Source: CF-13 sp036782775 (GTDB lineage: Bacteria > Chloroflexota > Dormibacteria > CF-121). Taken from it: a stretch of 64,000 bases of DNA. The notes beneath the pieces are model-generated. The model saw nothing but the letters and a program-made list of their open reading frames with translations, was not told the origin of the DNA and ran no database searches. Shown piece by piece: positions 30,928 to 38,996 of this stretch (its first letter is position 1; every line of letters starts with the position of its first letter). Both the position numbers and the translations under genes were made by a program. The stretch covers positions 1-64,000 of the forward strand of contig DAIPYJ010000005.1 of the NCBI GenBank assembly GCA_036782775.1, read 5' to 3'.

Positions 30928-32802
30928 ATGCGGTTCTTAAGGTCGTACAGCCCCGTGACGCTGGCGGCGGTGCTCTGCGTGCTTACCGTGCAGACCGCCG
31001 ATGCGGCGGGCAATCTCACCCTGCCCTTCAACATCCCCAACCCGACGATCACCTCGTACATGGACCATCACTACCCGACCCGCCAGTCAGACGGCATCAT
31101 GATCCGCTTCGACGGCGCCACCGGCTATGCCTACGACGGACACCGGGGCATCGATTACGCCGTCCCCTCGAACACGCCGGTGGTGGCGGCCGACGATGGC
31201 ACGGTCACCTACAGCGAGTGGAGCAATGATGGCGGCTGGGGCGTCGTCATCGAGCATGCGACCGATCGCACCGCCTATTTCCACAACAACAAACTCTTTG
31301 TCTACGAGGGTCAGCATGTCTCGCGTGGTCAGCTGATCGCCCTCAGCGGCAGCACCGGAAATTCGACCGGCCCGCACGTCCATTTCGAGGCGCGCGACCT
31401 GCAGACGAACTGGCATTCGATCGACCCGTATGGGTGGACCGGGAAAGGCCCGGATCCATGGAGCTACGACGAGGGATATCTGTTTACGAGTAATCCACCG
31501 GTGCCCTTCCTGTTGCCGCTCGCCTTTTTCGGCGGAGCTCGCTGGAATTACTGGTACGGCGCCGACGGTCCGCCGTCACCGGTGACCTGGGACCTACGTC
31601 AGGGGCAGTACGGGCTGGCCGGTTCGGCAGTCAAATGGGATGCGGATCCGGGTGTGAATGCACCACGCAGCCAGACGCTCAGCGGGACTGCCGCGGTGCC
31701 CGGACCGGGCTCCCACACGCTGCACCTGCGGGTCTGGGACCGCGCCGGGCGGACGGCAGACCTTACCTACCTATATCTATATGACGTGGATCCGCCGACC
31801 TCGTCGGTATCGGTCGAGCCGGTCAGGTCGAGTGCCGTGCCGCTCCACTGGTCGGGCACCGACGCCCTGTCCGGCATCAAGGACGTGTCGATCGACGTCA
31901 GCACTAACGGCGGCGCTTTCCGCCCCTGGCTTGAGCAGTCGGTCGATCAGCCCTCCGCTGGCACCTCGGTCGGTGGGGCGCGTTTCCTCGGCCAGGCTGG
32001 TAGCAGCTACCAGTTCCGGGTCACGCTTCGGGATGCGGCGAGGAACGCCGCGGCACCGGTGATCATCAGCGCTGCCGTCCCGGCCACAGCCGCCGCACCG
32101 GCGACCGTAAACGACGAGGCGATTCTTGGGGCACTCCCCGATCTGCCCTCTGGCAGTGTGCGGATCGGCGGTCTGCGGCAGGAGCATCCCTCGTTGCACG
32201 GCGCACTCGCGCTTGGCGGTGACGCGTCGATCGAGGGTCTCGGGGCCAGCCGCACCGCGCCAACGGCCTCGCCGACTTCAACGGCGCCGGCCGTCGACAT
32301 CGCGACCACGGACGCGGGTTCGCTCGTGCTCCTCGCCGATGGCACGACCTGGTCGGGCGATGGGACGCAGGGGCCGCGATTCACGGTGCACGCGCCGGTT
32401 CGCCTCCTTGGAGGACTCCGGGGAACGCTGATGGCAATCGGCGGCGACGGTGGCGTGGCGCTGCCGAATGGTGGTTCGGCGCCTGGGGTCTACATCGGAA
32501 ACGGCGCGACCATCACCGACGCGGCGCTTTTCCCGGGGCAGGTCAGCGGGCTCATGCTCGATAACTTCGGGACGATTCACTCCTTTAGCGGCGCGGATGC
32601 CGCTCTCCCGTTTACTCCCGCTTCATGGACATTGCCCCAGCCGCCCGCGGGATTGGCCCTCGCCGGCTCGCCCGATGCGCCTGCCGGCATCGTCACCGAC
32701 ACCGCGGGCGACTGGCAGACCTTTGGAAGCCTGCTCTTGCTGCCAGCCGCGATGTTTCATGGGCCGGCCTTCGACCCGGCGACCGGCTTGCCGATCCGCT
32801 GA
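30928..32802 (+). CDS. Secreted M23-family (LytM) peptidase with C-terminal repeats
   Basis: A 624-residue secreted protein. A signal peptide (about 1-27) is followed by the M23 domain (30-180): the metal ligands are the His and Asp of GHRGIDYAVPSNTPVVAADDG, then HATDRTAYFHNN and the final STGPHVHFEA motif. The downstream region has Ig/fibronectin-like modules (DPPTSSVSVEPV, SGTDALSGIKDVSIDVS) and a beta-rich tail with repeated GTIHSFSG-like strands. It is predicted to cut or bind peptidoglycan at the cell surface. It is divergent from the Tad genes, possibly making room in the wall for their assembly (inference). No strong ribosome site precedes the ATG. Confidence 0.85.
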   Translation: MRFLRSYSPVTLAAVLCVLTVQTADAAGNLTLPFNIPNPTITSYMDHHYPTRQSDGIMIRFDGATGYAYDGHRGIDYAVPSNTPVVAADDGTVTYSEWSNDGGWGVVIEHATDRTAYFHNNKLFVYEGQHVSRGQLIALSGSTGNSTGPHVHFEARDLQTNWHSIDPYGWTGKGPDPWSYDEGYLFTSNPPVPFLLPLAFFGGARWNYWYGADGPPSPVTWDLRQGQYGLAGSAVKWDADPGVNAPRSQTLSGTAAVPGPGSHTLHLRVWDRAGRTADLTYLYLYDVDPPTSSVSVEPVRSSAVPLHWSGTDALSGIKDVSIDVSTNGGAFRPWLEQSVDQPSAGTSVGGARFLGQAGSSYQFRVTLRDAARNAAAPVIISAAVPATAAAPATVNDEAILGALPDLPSGSVRIGGLRQEHPSLHGALALGGDASIEGLGASRTAPTASPTSTAPAVDIATTDAGSLVLLADGTTWSGDGTQGPRFTVHAPVRLLGGLRGTLMAIGGDGGVALPNGGSAPGVYIGNGATITDAALFPGQVSGLMLDNFGTIHSFSGADAALPFTPASWTLPQPPAGLALAGSPDAPAGIVTDTAGDWQTFGSLLLLPAAMFHGPAFDPATGLPIR

Positions 32803-32803
32803 G

Positions 32804-33859
32804 CTAGCTGGCGACCTGAACCGGGCGGACGCCCATCACCCGTCGAACCGCGTCGATCGCGTAGTCGATATCCGCTTCGCTCACCCCGCGATGGGTGACC
32901 ATGCGCCAGCGCGAGGCCGAGGCGATGTCGAGAAGGACGCCGACCTCACGGCACCGCTCTAAAAAAGCGCGAGCCGTCAGCGGCGGCCGGGAGTCGCCAA
33001 AGACCATGTTCGTCTCGACTTTTGCGAGGTCGACGTCGATGCCCGGGAGGCCCTGCAATCCTTCCGCCAGCCGGCGGGCGTTGCGATGGTCGTCGGCCAA
33101 CCGGCCGACCATCTGGTCGAGCGAGACCAGGCCGGCTGCCGCCAGGATTCCGGCCTGGCGCATCCCGCCGCCCAGCATCTTGCGCGTCCGCCGGGCTCGC
33201 CCGATGAACTTGTCAGTTCCGGCCAGCAGTGAGCCAACCGGGGCGCTGAGCCCCTTGGAGAGGCAGAACATCACGGAGTCGACCGGCGCGGTCAACTCGC
33301 GGACATCGACCTCGAGCGCGACCGCGGCGTTGAAGACTCGCGCGCCGTCGAGGTGCACCGGGAATCCAGCGTCGTGCGCAACCTCGCAGACGACAGCGGT
33401 TTGTCGCGGGGTGAGGCAGATGCCACCCTTCCGGTTGTGCGTGTTCTCGAGACAGAGCAATCCGGTGCGTGGCTCATGGATGTCCGGCTCGCGGATCGCC
33501 TTGCGGACCTGTTCCGGCTGAATGCGCCCGTCAGCGGTGTCGAGCGGACGGAGCTGCAGGCCCCCGACCATGGCGCCGCCGGCGACCTCGTTCTGAAAAA
33601 TGTGGCTGTCGAGCTCGAGGATGACCTCGTCACCCGGCTGGGTATGGCTCAGCAGGGCGCAGAGGTTGCCCATCGTGCCACTTGGCACGAAGAGCGCGCT
33701 CTCCTTGCCGACCATCTCCGCGGCGCGTGCCTGGAGGCGATGGATCGTCGGGTCTTCGTCCCAGACGTCATCGCCAACCTCGGCGGTCGCCATCGCCTGG
33801 CGCATCGCCTCGGTTGGTTGTGTAAAGGTGTCGCTGCGCAGCTCGACGATGCGGGTCAT
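32804..33859 (-). CDS. Low-specificity L-threonine aldolase
   Basis: A 351-residue PLP enzyme of the beta-eliminating lyase family that cleaves threonine or allo-threonine to glycine and acetaldehyde. Seen: LRSDTFTQPTEAMRQAMATAEVGDDVW, FVPSGTMGNLCALL, the cofactor aspartate/histidine region HLDGARVFNAAVAL, and the PLP lysine in FCLSKGLSAPVGSLL. Length is typical. Its stop is 1 bp from the M23 gene's stop, tail to tail. A TAAACT box lies 9 nt before its ATG. It might supply glycine for purine synthesis, but no operon link supports that. Confidence 0.92.
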   Translation of the reverse strand: MTRIVELRSDTFTQPTEAMRQAMATAEVGDDVWDEDPTIHRLQARAAEMVGKESALFVPSGTMGNLCALLSHTQPGDEVILELDSHIFQNEVAGGAMVGGLQLRPLDTADGRIQPEQVRKAIREPDIHEPRTGLLCLENTHNRKGGICLTPRQTAVVCEVAHDAGFPVHLDGARVFNAAVALEVDVRELTAPVDSVMFCLSKGLSAPVGSLLAGTDKFIGRARRTRKMLGGGMRQAGILAAAGLVSLDQMVGRLADDHRNARRLAEGLQGLPGIDVDLAKVETNMVFGDSRPPLTARAFLERCREVGVLLDIASASRWRMVTHRGVSEADIDYAIDAVRRVMGVRPVQVAS

Positions 33860-33883
33860 TGCTGTTCGAGTTTAGTCAGAAGT

Positions 33884-33913
33884 CCCCCTTCGAAAGGAGA
33901 GGCATGGTGGGGC
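33884..33913. repeat. Degenerate REP-like repeat, copy 5
   Basis: CCCCCTTCGAAAGGAGAGGCATGGTGGGG has the arm, loop, arm and G-rich tail order of the other repeats but several changes. It lies between threonine aldolase and the downstream DUF881 gene. Confidence 0.4.
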
Positions 33914-34596
33914 TATTTACCGAGCTGGGCGTAGACCAGGGGCTCAGGCGAGACCACCGCGGTGATCGCGAGGTCGCTCTTGCGCTCGATCTGAATCTGT
34001 ACCCGCGTCTGCAGGCTGGCGACCGCGAGGTCGGCGGCGGGCCCGAGCTGTTGGGGGTCGCCGATCACATTGAGAACGAGCGTGGTTCCGACCGAATGCC
34101 CGGCGACGAGCAGGTCGTCGCCTCTGGTCATCACCGGCGTGCTGCTGATCAGGCGGTAGCCGTTGAGCGCGAACGCCTCGCCGCTCGCCTGCCGCAGGCT
34201 GTTCAACACGTCCTGCAGCTCGAAGTCGAGCACGCTGCCCTGGATCCGAATCGTGATGCCGGGTCCGTGTACCGGCAGCTCGCCGTTCACCAGCTGCAGG
34301 GTGGTCAGCTCCTTCTGGATGGCTTGCGCGTCGCTGCCGCCCGAGCTCAATCCCTGCCGAAGCTGCGCCTCCTGCTGGGTAAGGCTGGCGCTCTGCTGCA
34401 TCAACTGGTTGTTGGCGTTGTTCAGGTCGTTGATCAGCAGCGCGATGCTGGTGTCGTCCTGGGCCGCGAGCGTCGCAGCGACGGTCGCCTGCGATCGCAA
34501 CTGGACGACGATGAGAAAGCCCAGGATGACGCCGATCAAGCTGATCACGATCAGCCGCTGAAGGCGGGCGGTGGCTTCAGCCGAGCGGCTGAGCAT
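33913..34596 (-). CDS. DUF881 family protein (second of pair)
   Basis: A 227-residue bitopic membrane protein: an N-terminal helix (LIVISLIGVILGFLIVVQLRSQ), a coiled-coil segment (about 50-90; LNNANNQLMQQSASLTQQEAQL), then the DUF881 domain with VHGPGITIRIQGSV, LQDVLNSLRQASGEAFALNGYRL and LNVIGDPQQLGPA. The family is found near division and envelope genes in Actinobacteria, Firmicutes and Chloroflexota; its function is not established. It overlaps the upstream DUF881 gene by 20 bp, so the pair is cotranslated and may form a heteromer. Confidence 0.85.
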   Translation of the reverse strand: MLSRSAEATARLQRLIVISLIGVILGFLIVVQLRSQATVAATLAAQDDTSIALLINDLNNANNQLMQQSASLTQQEAQLRQGLSSGGSDAQAIQKELTTLQLVNGELPVHGPGITIRIQGSVLDFELQDVLNSLRQASGEAFALNGYRLISSTPVMTRGDDLLVAGHSVGTTLVLNVIGDPQQLGPAADLAVASLQTRVQIQIERKSDLAITAVVSPEPLVYAQLGK

Positions 34597-35302
34597 ACTT
34601 CACCAGAAAGGTCGCGTCGTAGGTCGGCACGCTGGCCCTGGTCGTTTTCAGCCAGCTGAAGCCGAGGCCGTATACGCGGTTCCGGCTCTTCAGCTCGGCG
34701 AGCTGATTGGGATCATCGACGCCATCGGCCAGCGCCGAGGGGTCGCCGAGCGCGGTCACCGTGTAGGGGCCGCTGATCCGGCTGCCGTTGTTGACCAGGA
34801 TGTTGACGCCGGCGTAGTGGAAGGAACTGGTGGGCACGATGCGCTGGCCGTTGACGGCGACCGCCTCGGCGCCGCTCGCCCAGAGGAGATTGACGATGTC
34901 CTGCAGGTCCTGATAGTGCACGAGCCAGCCGAGCGAGCGGTCGTTGGGGTCGTTGGGATCAGGGCCATCGTGGAGCAACACCGTCAAGCCCGGTCCATGG
35001 AGCGCGGCCAGCCCGGCCAGCGTCCGCTGGTCGTCGAGCTGCGCCTTGAGTTGCTGGGCGGCACTCGACCGACGCGCGCTCTCATCCTCGCCGGTCTTGA
35101 CCGCGCTCTGCAAGCTCTGGACCCGCGCCTTCAGAGAGCGGTTCTGCGCTTCCAGCTGGGTGACGCTCTTGCGTAGCGCCTCATCGCGCGCGACCCGATT
35201 GGAGGGCGGAAGCGGCTGGCTCCGGAACTGGGTCGCCGCCAGGCTGGTGACGAGGAACGAGGCGAGCGCAACGCTCGCCAGGACCGTCATGCGAGGCGTC
35301 AA
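34577..35302 (-). CDS. DUF881 family protein (first of pair)
   Basis: A 241-residue paralog of the adjacent DUF881 protein: membrane helix VLASVALASFLVTSLAATQF, coiled coil at about 40-85 (LRKSVTQLEAQNRSLKARVQSLQ), then the globular domain with LHGPGLTVLLHDG, LQDIVNLLWASGAEAVAVNGQRI and YTVTALGDPSAL. The function is unknown. Upstream, a TACACT box on the minus strand (about 35322) is a plausible promoter, divergent from gdhA. Confidence 0.85.
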   Translation of the reverse strand: MTPRMTVLASVALASFLVTSLAATQFRSQPLPPSNRVARDEALRKSVTQLEAQNRSLKARVQSLQSAVKTGEDESARRSSAAQQLKAQLDDQRTLAGLAALHGPGLTVLLHDGPDPNDPNDRSLGWLVHYQDLQDIVNLLWASGAEAVAVNGQRIVPTSSFHYAGVNILVNNGSRISGPYTVTALGDPSALADGVDDPNQLAELKSRNRVYGLGFSWLKTTRASVPTYDATFLVKYAQPLG

Positions 35303-35378
35303 CGTGGCATGTAGTGTAATGGGTGCGGTTTGCCGCTCCAGGGCGAGTTAAGCGCGGCAACAATTTGCGGGAGGAAGC

Positions 35379-36674
35379 ATGGCGCAGAAGGTTGAGACGT
35401 CGCCGATCCGAGGTTATGCCGAGGCGCAGCCCCAGTTCGCGAACCCCTGGCATAACGCGCAGCAGCAGTTCGACATCGCGGCAGAGGCGCTCGGGTTAGA
35501 TCCCAACATGCGGCAGGTCTTGCGCGAGTGCAAGCGGCAGCTGACCGTCACCTTCCCGGTGCTGATGGACGACCGGACGGTCCAGATGTTTACCGGCTAC
35601 CGCGTGCATCACAACGTCGACCGCGGGCCGGCCAAGGGCGGGATTCGCTATCACCAGGACGTCACCATCGACGAGGTCAAGGCGCTGGCGATGTGGATGA
35701 CCTGGAAGTGCGCGGTCGTCGGCATTCCCTACGGCGGCGCGAAGGGCGGCGTGATCGTCGATCCGAAGAAGCTCAGCCGCAACGAGCTCGAGAACCTGAC
35801 CCGCCGCTACACCAGCGAGATCTCGATCCTGATTGGCCCTGATCGTGACATCCCGGCGCCCGACGTGAACACCAACGCCCAGATCATGGCCTGGATGATG
35901 GATACGATCAGCATGCACGCCGGCCATTCGGTACCGGCGGTCGTCACCGGCAAACCGCTGGGCATCGGCGGATCTGAAGGACGGCCCGAGGCGACCGGCC
36001 GCGGGTGCATGCTGACGACGATGGCGGCGCTGAAGCACCTGGGGATCCGCCCCGAGGATGCAACCGTCGCGGTCCAGGGCGTCGGCAATGTCGGCTACAC
36101 GACCGCCAAGCTGCTCGCCGAGCAGGGCTGCAAGGTGATCGCCGTCAGCGACTCGAACGGCGCCTGCTACAACGATGGCGGCATCGAGCTGGACGAAGTG
36201 GTTCGCGAGAAGGAGCTCAATGGCCGGCTGCGTCAGAAGGTCTGCGAGTTCATCAGCAACGAGGAGCTGCTCGAGCTGCCCGTCACCGTCCTGGTCCCGG
36301 CGGCGCTGGAGAACCAGATCCACCGCGGCAACGCCAATCGCATCAAGGCCAAGGTCATTTGCGAGGGTGCCAACGGTCCGACCACCCCTGAGGCCGATGA
36401 AATCCTGCACGACAAGGGTGTCTTCCTGATTCCCGACATCCTCGCCAATGCCGGAGGCGTCACCGTCTCATATTTCGAGTGGGTCCAGGACCTTCAGGAG
36501 TTTTTCTGGGACGAGCACGACATCAACGAGCGGCTGGAGCGGATCATGCTGCGTGCCTTCGACAGCGTGCTTCAGGTGAGCCAGGAAAAGAAGATCATGA
36601 TGCGCACCGCCGCCTACGTGCTCGCGATCGACAAGGTTGCGCAGGCGACGACCATCCGCGGCATCTACCCGTAG
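35379..36674 (+). CDS. gdhA: Glu/Leu/Phe/Val-family dehydrogenase (glutamate dehydrogenase)
   Basis: A 431-residue oxidative-deaminating dehydrogenase linking glutamate and 2-oxoglutarate. Seen: the substrate-binding lysine region RGPAKGGIRYHQDVTIDEVKA, the catalytic YGGAKGGVIVDP, a GRGCMLTTMAAL segment, and the NAD(P) motif VAVQGVGNVGYTTAKLLAEQG. The C-terminus YFEWVQDLQEFFW is typical of glutamate rather than short-chain amino-acid dehydrogenases. Strong ribosome site GGGAGGAAGC before the ATG. Its end overlaps the convergent hypothetical gene by 10 bp. Confidence 0.95.
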   Translation: MAQKVETSPIRGYAEAQPQFANPWHNAQQQFDIAAEALGLDPNMRQVLRECKRQLTVTFPVLMDDRTVQMFTGYRVHHNVDRGPAKGGIRYHQDVTIDEVKALAMWMTWKCAVVGIPYGGAKGGVIVDPKKLSRNELENLTRRYTSEISILIGPDRDIPAPDVNTNAQIMAWMMDTISMHAGHSVPAVVTGKPLGIGGSEGRPEATGRGCMLTTMAALKHLGIRPEDATVAVQGVGNVGYTTAKLLAEQGCKVIAVSDSNGACYNDGGIELDEVVREKELNGRLRQKVCEFISNEELLELPVTVLVPAALENQIHRGNANRIKAKVICEGANGPTTPEADEILHDKGVFLIPDILANAGGVTVSYFEWVQDLQEFFWDEHDINERLERIMLRAFDSVLQVSQEKKIMMRTAAYVLAIDKVAQATTIRGIYP

Positions 36675-37054
36675 AGCGCAGCCGCAATCGGGCAGAGGCG
36701 GGAGGACCGCCAGAGGCGCTGCCGCCCGGCTCGCTCCTCCGGTCGCAGTCGGCCGAGCGCGTCGCCGACCGGGTCGGTCAGCATCCGATATTGGTCAGTG
36801 CTGAGGAGGTTGGCGGTCTGGATCGCGGCGACGGCTCCGGCGACCGCCGCGGCCGCAACCATGCTCGCTCCATGTTCGGTGGCGCGCCGCTGCGCCTCGA
36901 ACCCGGCGTTATGACCTATCCTCGCCGCCAGCCAGGCTTCGTCCCAGCCGTAACCGCCGACCTTTGCGTTCAGCGCCCGAATTCGGATCGTCTCCCATTC
37001 GGTCGCCGTCAGCGTTCCGATCCCCTCGATCGCTCGAATGGTCTGGCCTCTCAT
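36665..37054 (-). CDS. Hypothetical protein
   Basis: A 129-residue protein, not recognised. Mostly helical, with an Ala-rich hydrophobic stretch (MVAAAAVAGAVAAIQTANLL, about 64-83) that might be a weak membrane or packing helix. An AAGGAG ribosome site before the ATG supports a real gene. It is divergent from the TetR regulator across an AT-rich 124-bp region with palindromes, so it is a likely regulatory target. It overlaps the gdhA 3' end by 10 bp. Confidence 0.55.
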   Translation of the reverse strand: MRGQTIRAIEGIGTLTATEWETIRIRALNAKVGGYGWDEAWLAARIGHNAGFEAQRRATEHGASMVAAAAVAGAVAAIQTANLLSTDQYRMLTDPVGDALGRLRPEERAGRQRLWRSSRLCPIAAALYG

Positions 37055-37080
37055 TGGATGAGCTCCTTCGCGGTGATTCG

Positions 37081-37104
37081 GATACCTGTTAGTATCGGTA
37101 TACC
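37081..37104. promoter_or_regulatory. Palindromes between TetR gene and divergent hypothetical
   Basis: GATAC-N6-GTATC (37081-37096) abuts GGTATACC (37097-37104) in an AT-rich region, followed by further GTATC-type half-sites at 37110 and 37142. This is a plausible operator cluster for the adjacent TetR regulator. Inferred from position and symmetry. Confidence 0.5.
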
Positions 37105-37166
37105 ATAAAGTATCTTTTCAAGGCAAGTTCGGGTACTGCCCGGTATCTAAACTCGAGTTTGGCTGC

Positions 37167-37172
37167 TACCGT
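37167..37172 (+). promoter_or_regulatory. Putative -10 box for a leaderless transcript
   Basis: TACCGT lies 6 nt before the GTG start of the TetR gene, with no ribosome-binding site. Inferred promoter. Confidence 0.45.
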
Positions 37173-37178
37173 CTAGCT

Positions 37179-37817
37179 GTGGCGAAGCGGCTGACCCGGG
37201 ATGAGCGCAAAGCGCGAACGCGTGCCGAGTTGATCGATGCGGCCGCACAGGTGGTCGGTCGAAAGGGCTATCACGCCGCCACCGTCGACGACATCGCGGC
37301 CGAAGCCGGTTTCACCAAGGGTGCCTTCTACTCCAACTTCGAGAGCAAGGAAGACGTCTTCATGGAACTCGTCGCCGACCGCAGCCGGAACTGGACGATC
37401 GCAGTCGCTCGTGCATATGAGGGCACCGAACCACTGCCCGACCGGCTGCAAAAAGGTGGCGAGGTCCTGACACGCATGGTGCAGGAACAGGTCGACTGGA
37501 TGCTGCTGTCGAGCGAGATGCTCTCGCAGTGCGTTCGGGACCCTCGCATGCGCGAGCGACTTGCCGCGGCCTATGAGGAATGCCGCCAGGTGATCGCCCG
37601 CGTGGTGGACCGGGTCGAAACCGACTTCGGCGTCCGGCTAGCGACGCCCAGCGATCAGGTGGCGACCATGATGATGGCGATGACCGACGGCTTCGTCTAC
37701 CAACGGCTGGCTGATCCGGACCGCCTCCCGGCTGACCTGCTGGCGGACGGGATCAACGTTTTTCTCAACGGCCTGCTTGCGGTCGCGGGGGTCGGTCCGG
37801 TGCACCCCGATGCGTGA
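37179..37817 (+). CDS. TetR-family transcriptional regulator
   Basis: A 212-residue one-component repressor. The N-terminal DNA-binding domain is clear: RAELIDAAAQVVGRKGYHAATVDDIAAEAGFTKGAFYSNFESKEDVF. The C-terminal ligand domain (70-212) is variable, so the inducer is unknown. The GTG start is preceded by a TACCGT box at leaderless distance. It overlaps the following methyltransferase gene by 8 bp, so the two are cotranscribed. It probably controls itself and the divergent gene through the GTATC palindromes. Confidence 0.92.
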   Translation: MAKRLTRDERKARTRAELIDAAAQVVGRKGYHAATVDDIAAEAGFTKGAFYSNFESKEDVFMELVADRSRNWTIAVARAYEGTEPLPDRLQKGGEVLTRMVQEQVDWMLLSSEMLSQCVRDPRMRERLAAAYEECRQVIARVVDRVETDFGVRLATPSDQVATMMMAMTDGFVYQRLADPDRLPADLLADGINVFLNGLLAVAGVGPVHPDA

Positions 37818-38442
37818 CTATCAAGCCTGGCATCGCGATTACGACGATCCGGCTTCCGAACTCTCGCAGCGGCTGCGGGTGGTGCAACAACGGCTACGCG
37901 AGCGGCTCGACGCCCTCGCGCCGGGACCGGTCCGCGTCATCAGCATGTGTGCCGGCCAGGGCCGCGATCTGATTCCCGTTCTCGCGCGGCATCCACGCCG
38001 TGCGGACGTGAGCGCGGCCTTGCTGGAAATCGATCACGACAACGCCGCGTACGCCAGGCAGTTGGCCGCGGACGCCAGGCTGGACACGGTCACGGTCGTC
38101 GAAGCCGATGCCGGCAGCAGCGATCCGTATGAGCCCTACGCGCCGGCCAACATCCTGCTCGCATGCGGCATTTTCGGCAACATCACCGACGGCGACCTCG
38201 AGAACACGGTTGGCCATCTGTCGATGCTGTGCCGACCGGGCGCCTCCGTGATCTGGACGCGCCACTGGAAACAACCGGATCTCATCACCAGCATTCGAAA
38301 ATGGTTCCAGGCAAGCGGCTTCGACGACCTGGGATTTGAGGCGCTCGACACTGAGGCGAAGATGGGCGTCGGCGTCAGCCGGCTCAGCGCCAACCCGAAG
38401 CCATTCGTCCGGAGCTTCCGATTCTTCACGTTTGTGCGCTGA
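37810..38442 (+). CDS. Class I SAM-dependent methyltransferase-like protein
   Basis: A 210-residue protein. The SAM-binding motif I appears as VRVISMCAGQGRDLIPVLA, followed by ALLEIDHDN (acidic end of strand 2), TVVEADAG and ANILLACGIFGNI. The N-terminal YQAWHRDYDDPASEL is seen in related uncharacterised methyltransferases of Actinobacteria. The substrate is unknown. Start ATG 37810 lies inside the end of the TetR gene. Its stop overlaps the convergent YbaK gene by 17 bp. Confidence 0.8.
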   Translation: MRDYQAWHRDYDDPASELSQRLRVVQQRLRERLDALAPGPVRVISMCAGQGRDLIPVLARHPRRADVSAALLEIDHDNAAYARQLAADARLDTVTVVEADAGSSDPYEPYAPANILLACGIFGNITDGDLENTVGHLSMLCRPGASVIWTRHWKQPDLITSIRKWFQASGFDDLGFEALDTEAKMGVGVSRLSANPKPFVRSFRFFTFVR

Positions 38443-38902
38443 GATCGGCCGTCGCGCCGCCCGTCAGCCGGATCAGGTCCTTGGGTGTCGTCCGGAAGAC
38501 ATGGTGCGGCGTTCCAGCGGCGGCCCATAGCTCGTCGTATCGCAGCAGGTCCCGATCGATGTAGGTGTCGATGGGCCCAGGGAATCCGGCGGGCGGAACG
38601 CCCCCGATGACATAGCCGGTGGCTCCGCGCACCGAGGCCGCATCCGCCTTCCGCACTTCTCCGCCGGTCAATCGGCCGAGCTTCGCCGGATCCAGCTGGT
38701 TGGAGCCGGAGACCAGAGCGAGGACCGGCCGATCCCCACTCAAGAAGACCAGTGACTTGACGATCTGAGCCACCGTCGTCCCAATCGCTGCGGCCGCGTC
38801 CTGCGCAGTTCGCGTCGATTCGGCGAATTCGCGAACCTCGGTTTCTAGGCCCGCAGCGCGCAAGGTGGCCAGGACACGCTGTGGCGCAGAAAGGTGTTCC
38901 AT
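38426..38902 (-). CDS. YbaK/EbsC-family aminoacyl-tRNA deacylase
   Basis: A 158-residue protein of the YbaK/ProX editing family, which hydrolyses mischarged aminoacyl-tRNAs such as Cys- or Ala-tRNAPro. Seen: TAQDAAAAIGTTVAQIVKSLVF with its conserved lysine, LVSGSNQLD, ATGYVIGGVPPAGF and YDELWAAAGTPHHVFRTTPKDLIRLT. Length is typical of free-standing editors. The start is ATG 38902, with an adjacent TTG. It is divergent from guaB3. Confidence 0.9.
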   Translation of the reverse strand: MEHLSAPQRVLATLRAAGLETEVREFAESTRTAQDAAAAIGTTVAQIVKSLVFLSGDRPVLALVSGSNQLDPAKLGRLTGGEVRKADAASVRGATGYVIGGVPPAGFPGPIDTYIDRDLLRYDELWAAAGTPHHVFRTTPKDLIRLTGGATADLSAQT

Positions 38903-38918
38903 CAAAAAAGCGATGGGC

Positions 38919-38924
38919 TATAAT
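38919..38924 (+). promoter_or_regulatory. Promoter of the guaB3-guaA-purD-purE block
   Basis: A consensus -10 TATAAT with a weak -35 (TTCCAT) 16 nt upstream, inside the start of the divergent YbaK gene. It is 72 bp before the guaB3 start codon, leaving an untranslated leader of about 65 nt. Confidence 0.55.
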
Positions 38925-38996
38925 CCGCCAAAACCAACCACATTCTGAGGTACACGCACACCTGTTGACCTCGATGCGAACGAGCAGGCGATCCCG

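Noticed and set aside
38906..38996. Purine riboswitch upstream of guaB3
   Set aside because: The leader is too short and lacks the conserved aptamer loops; only a TATAAT box was seen.
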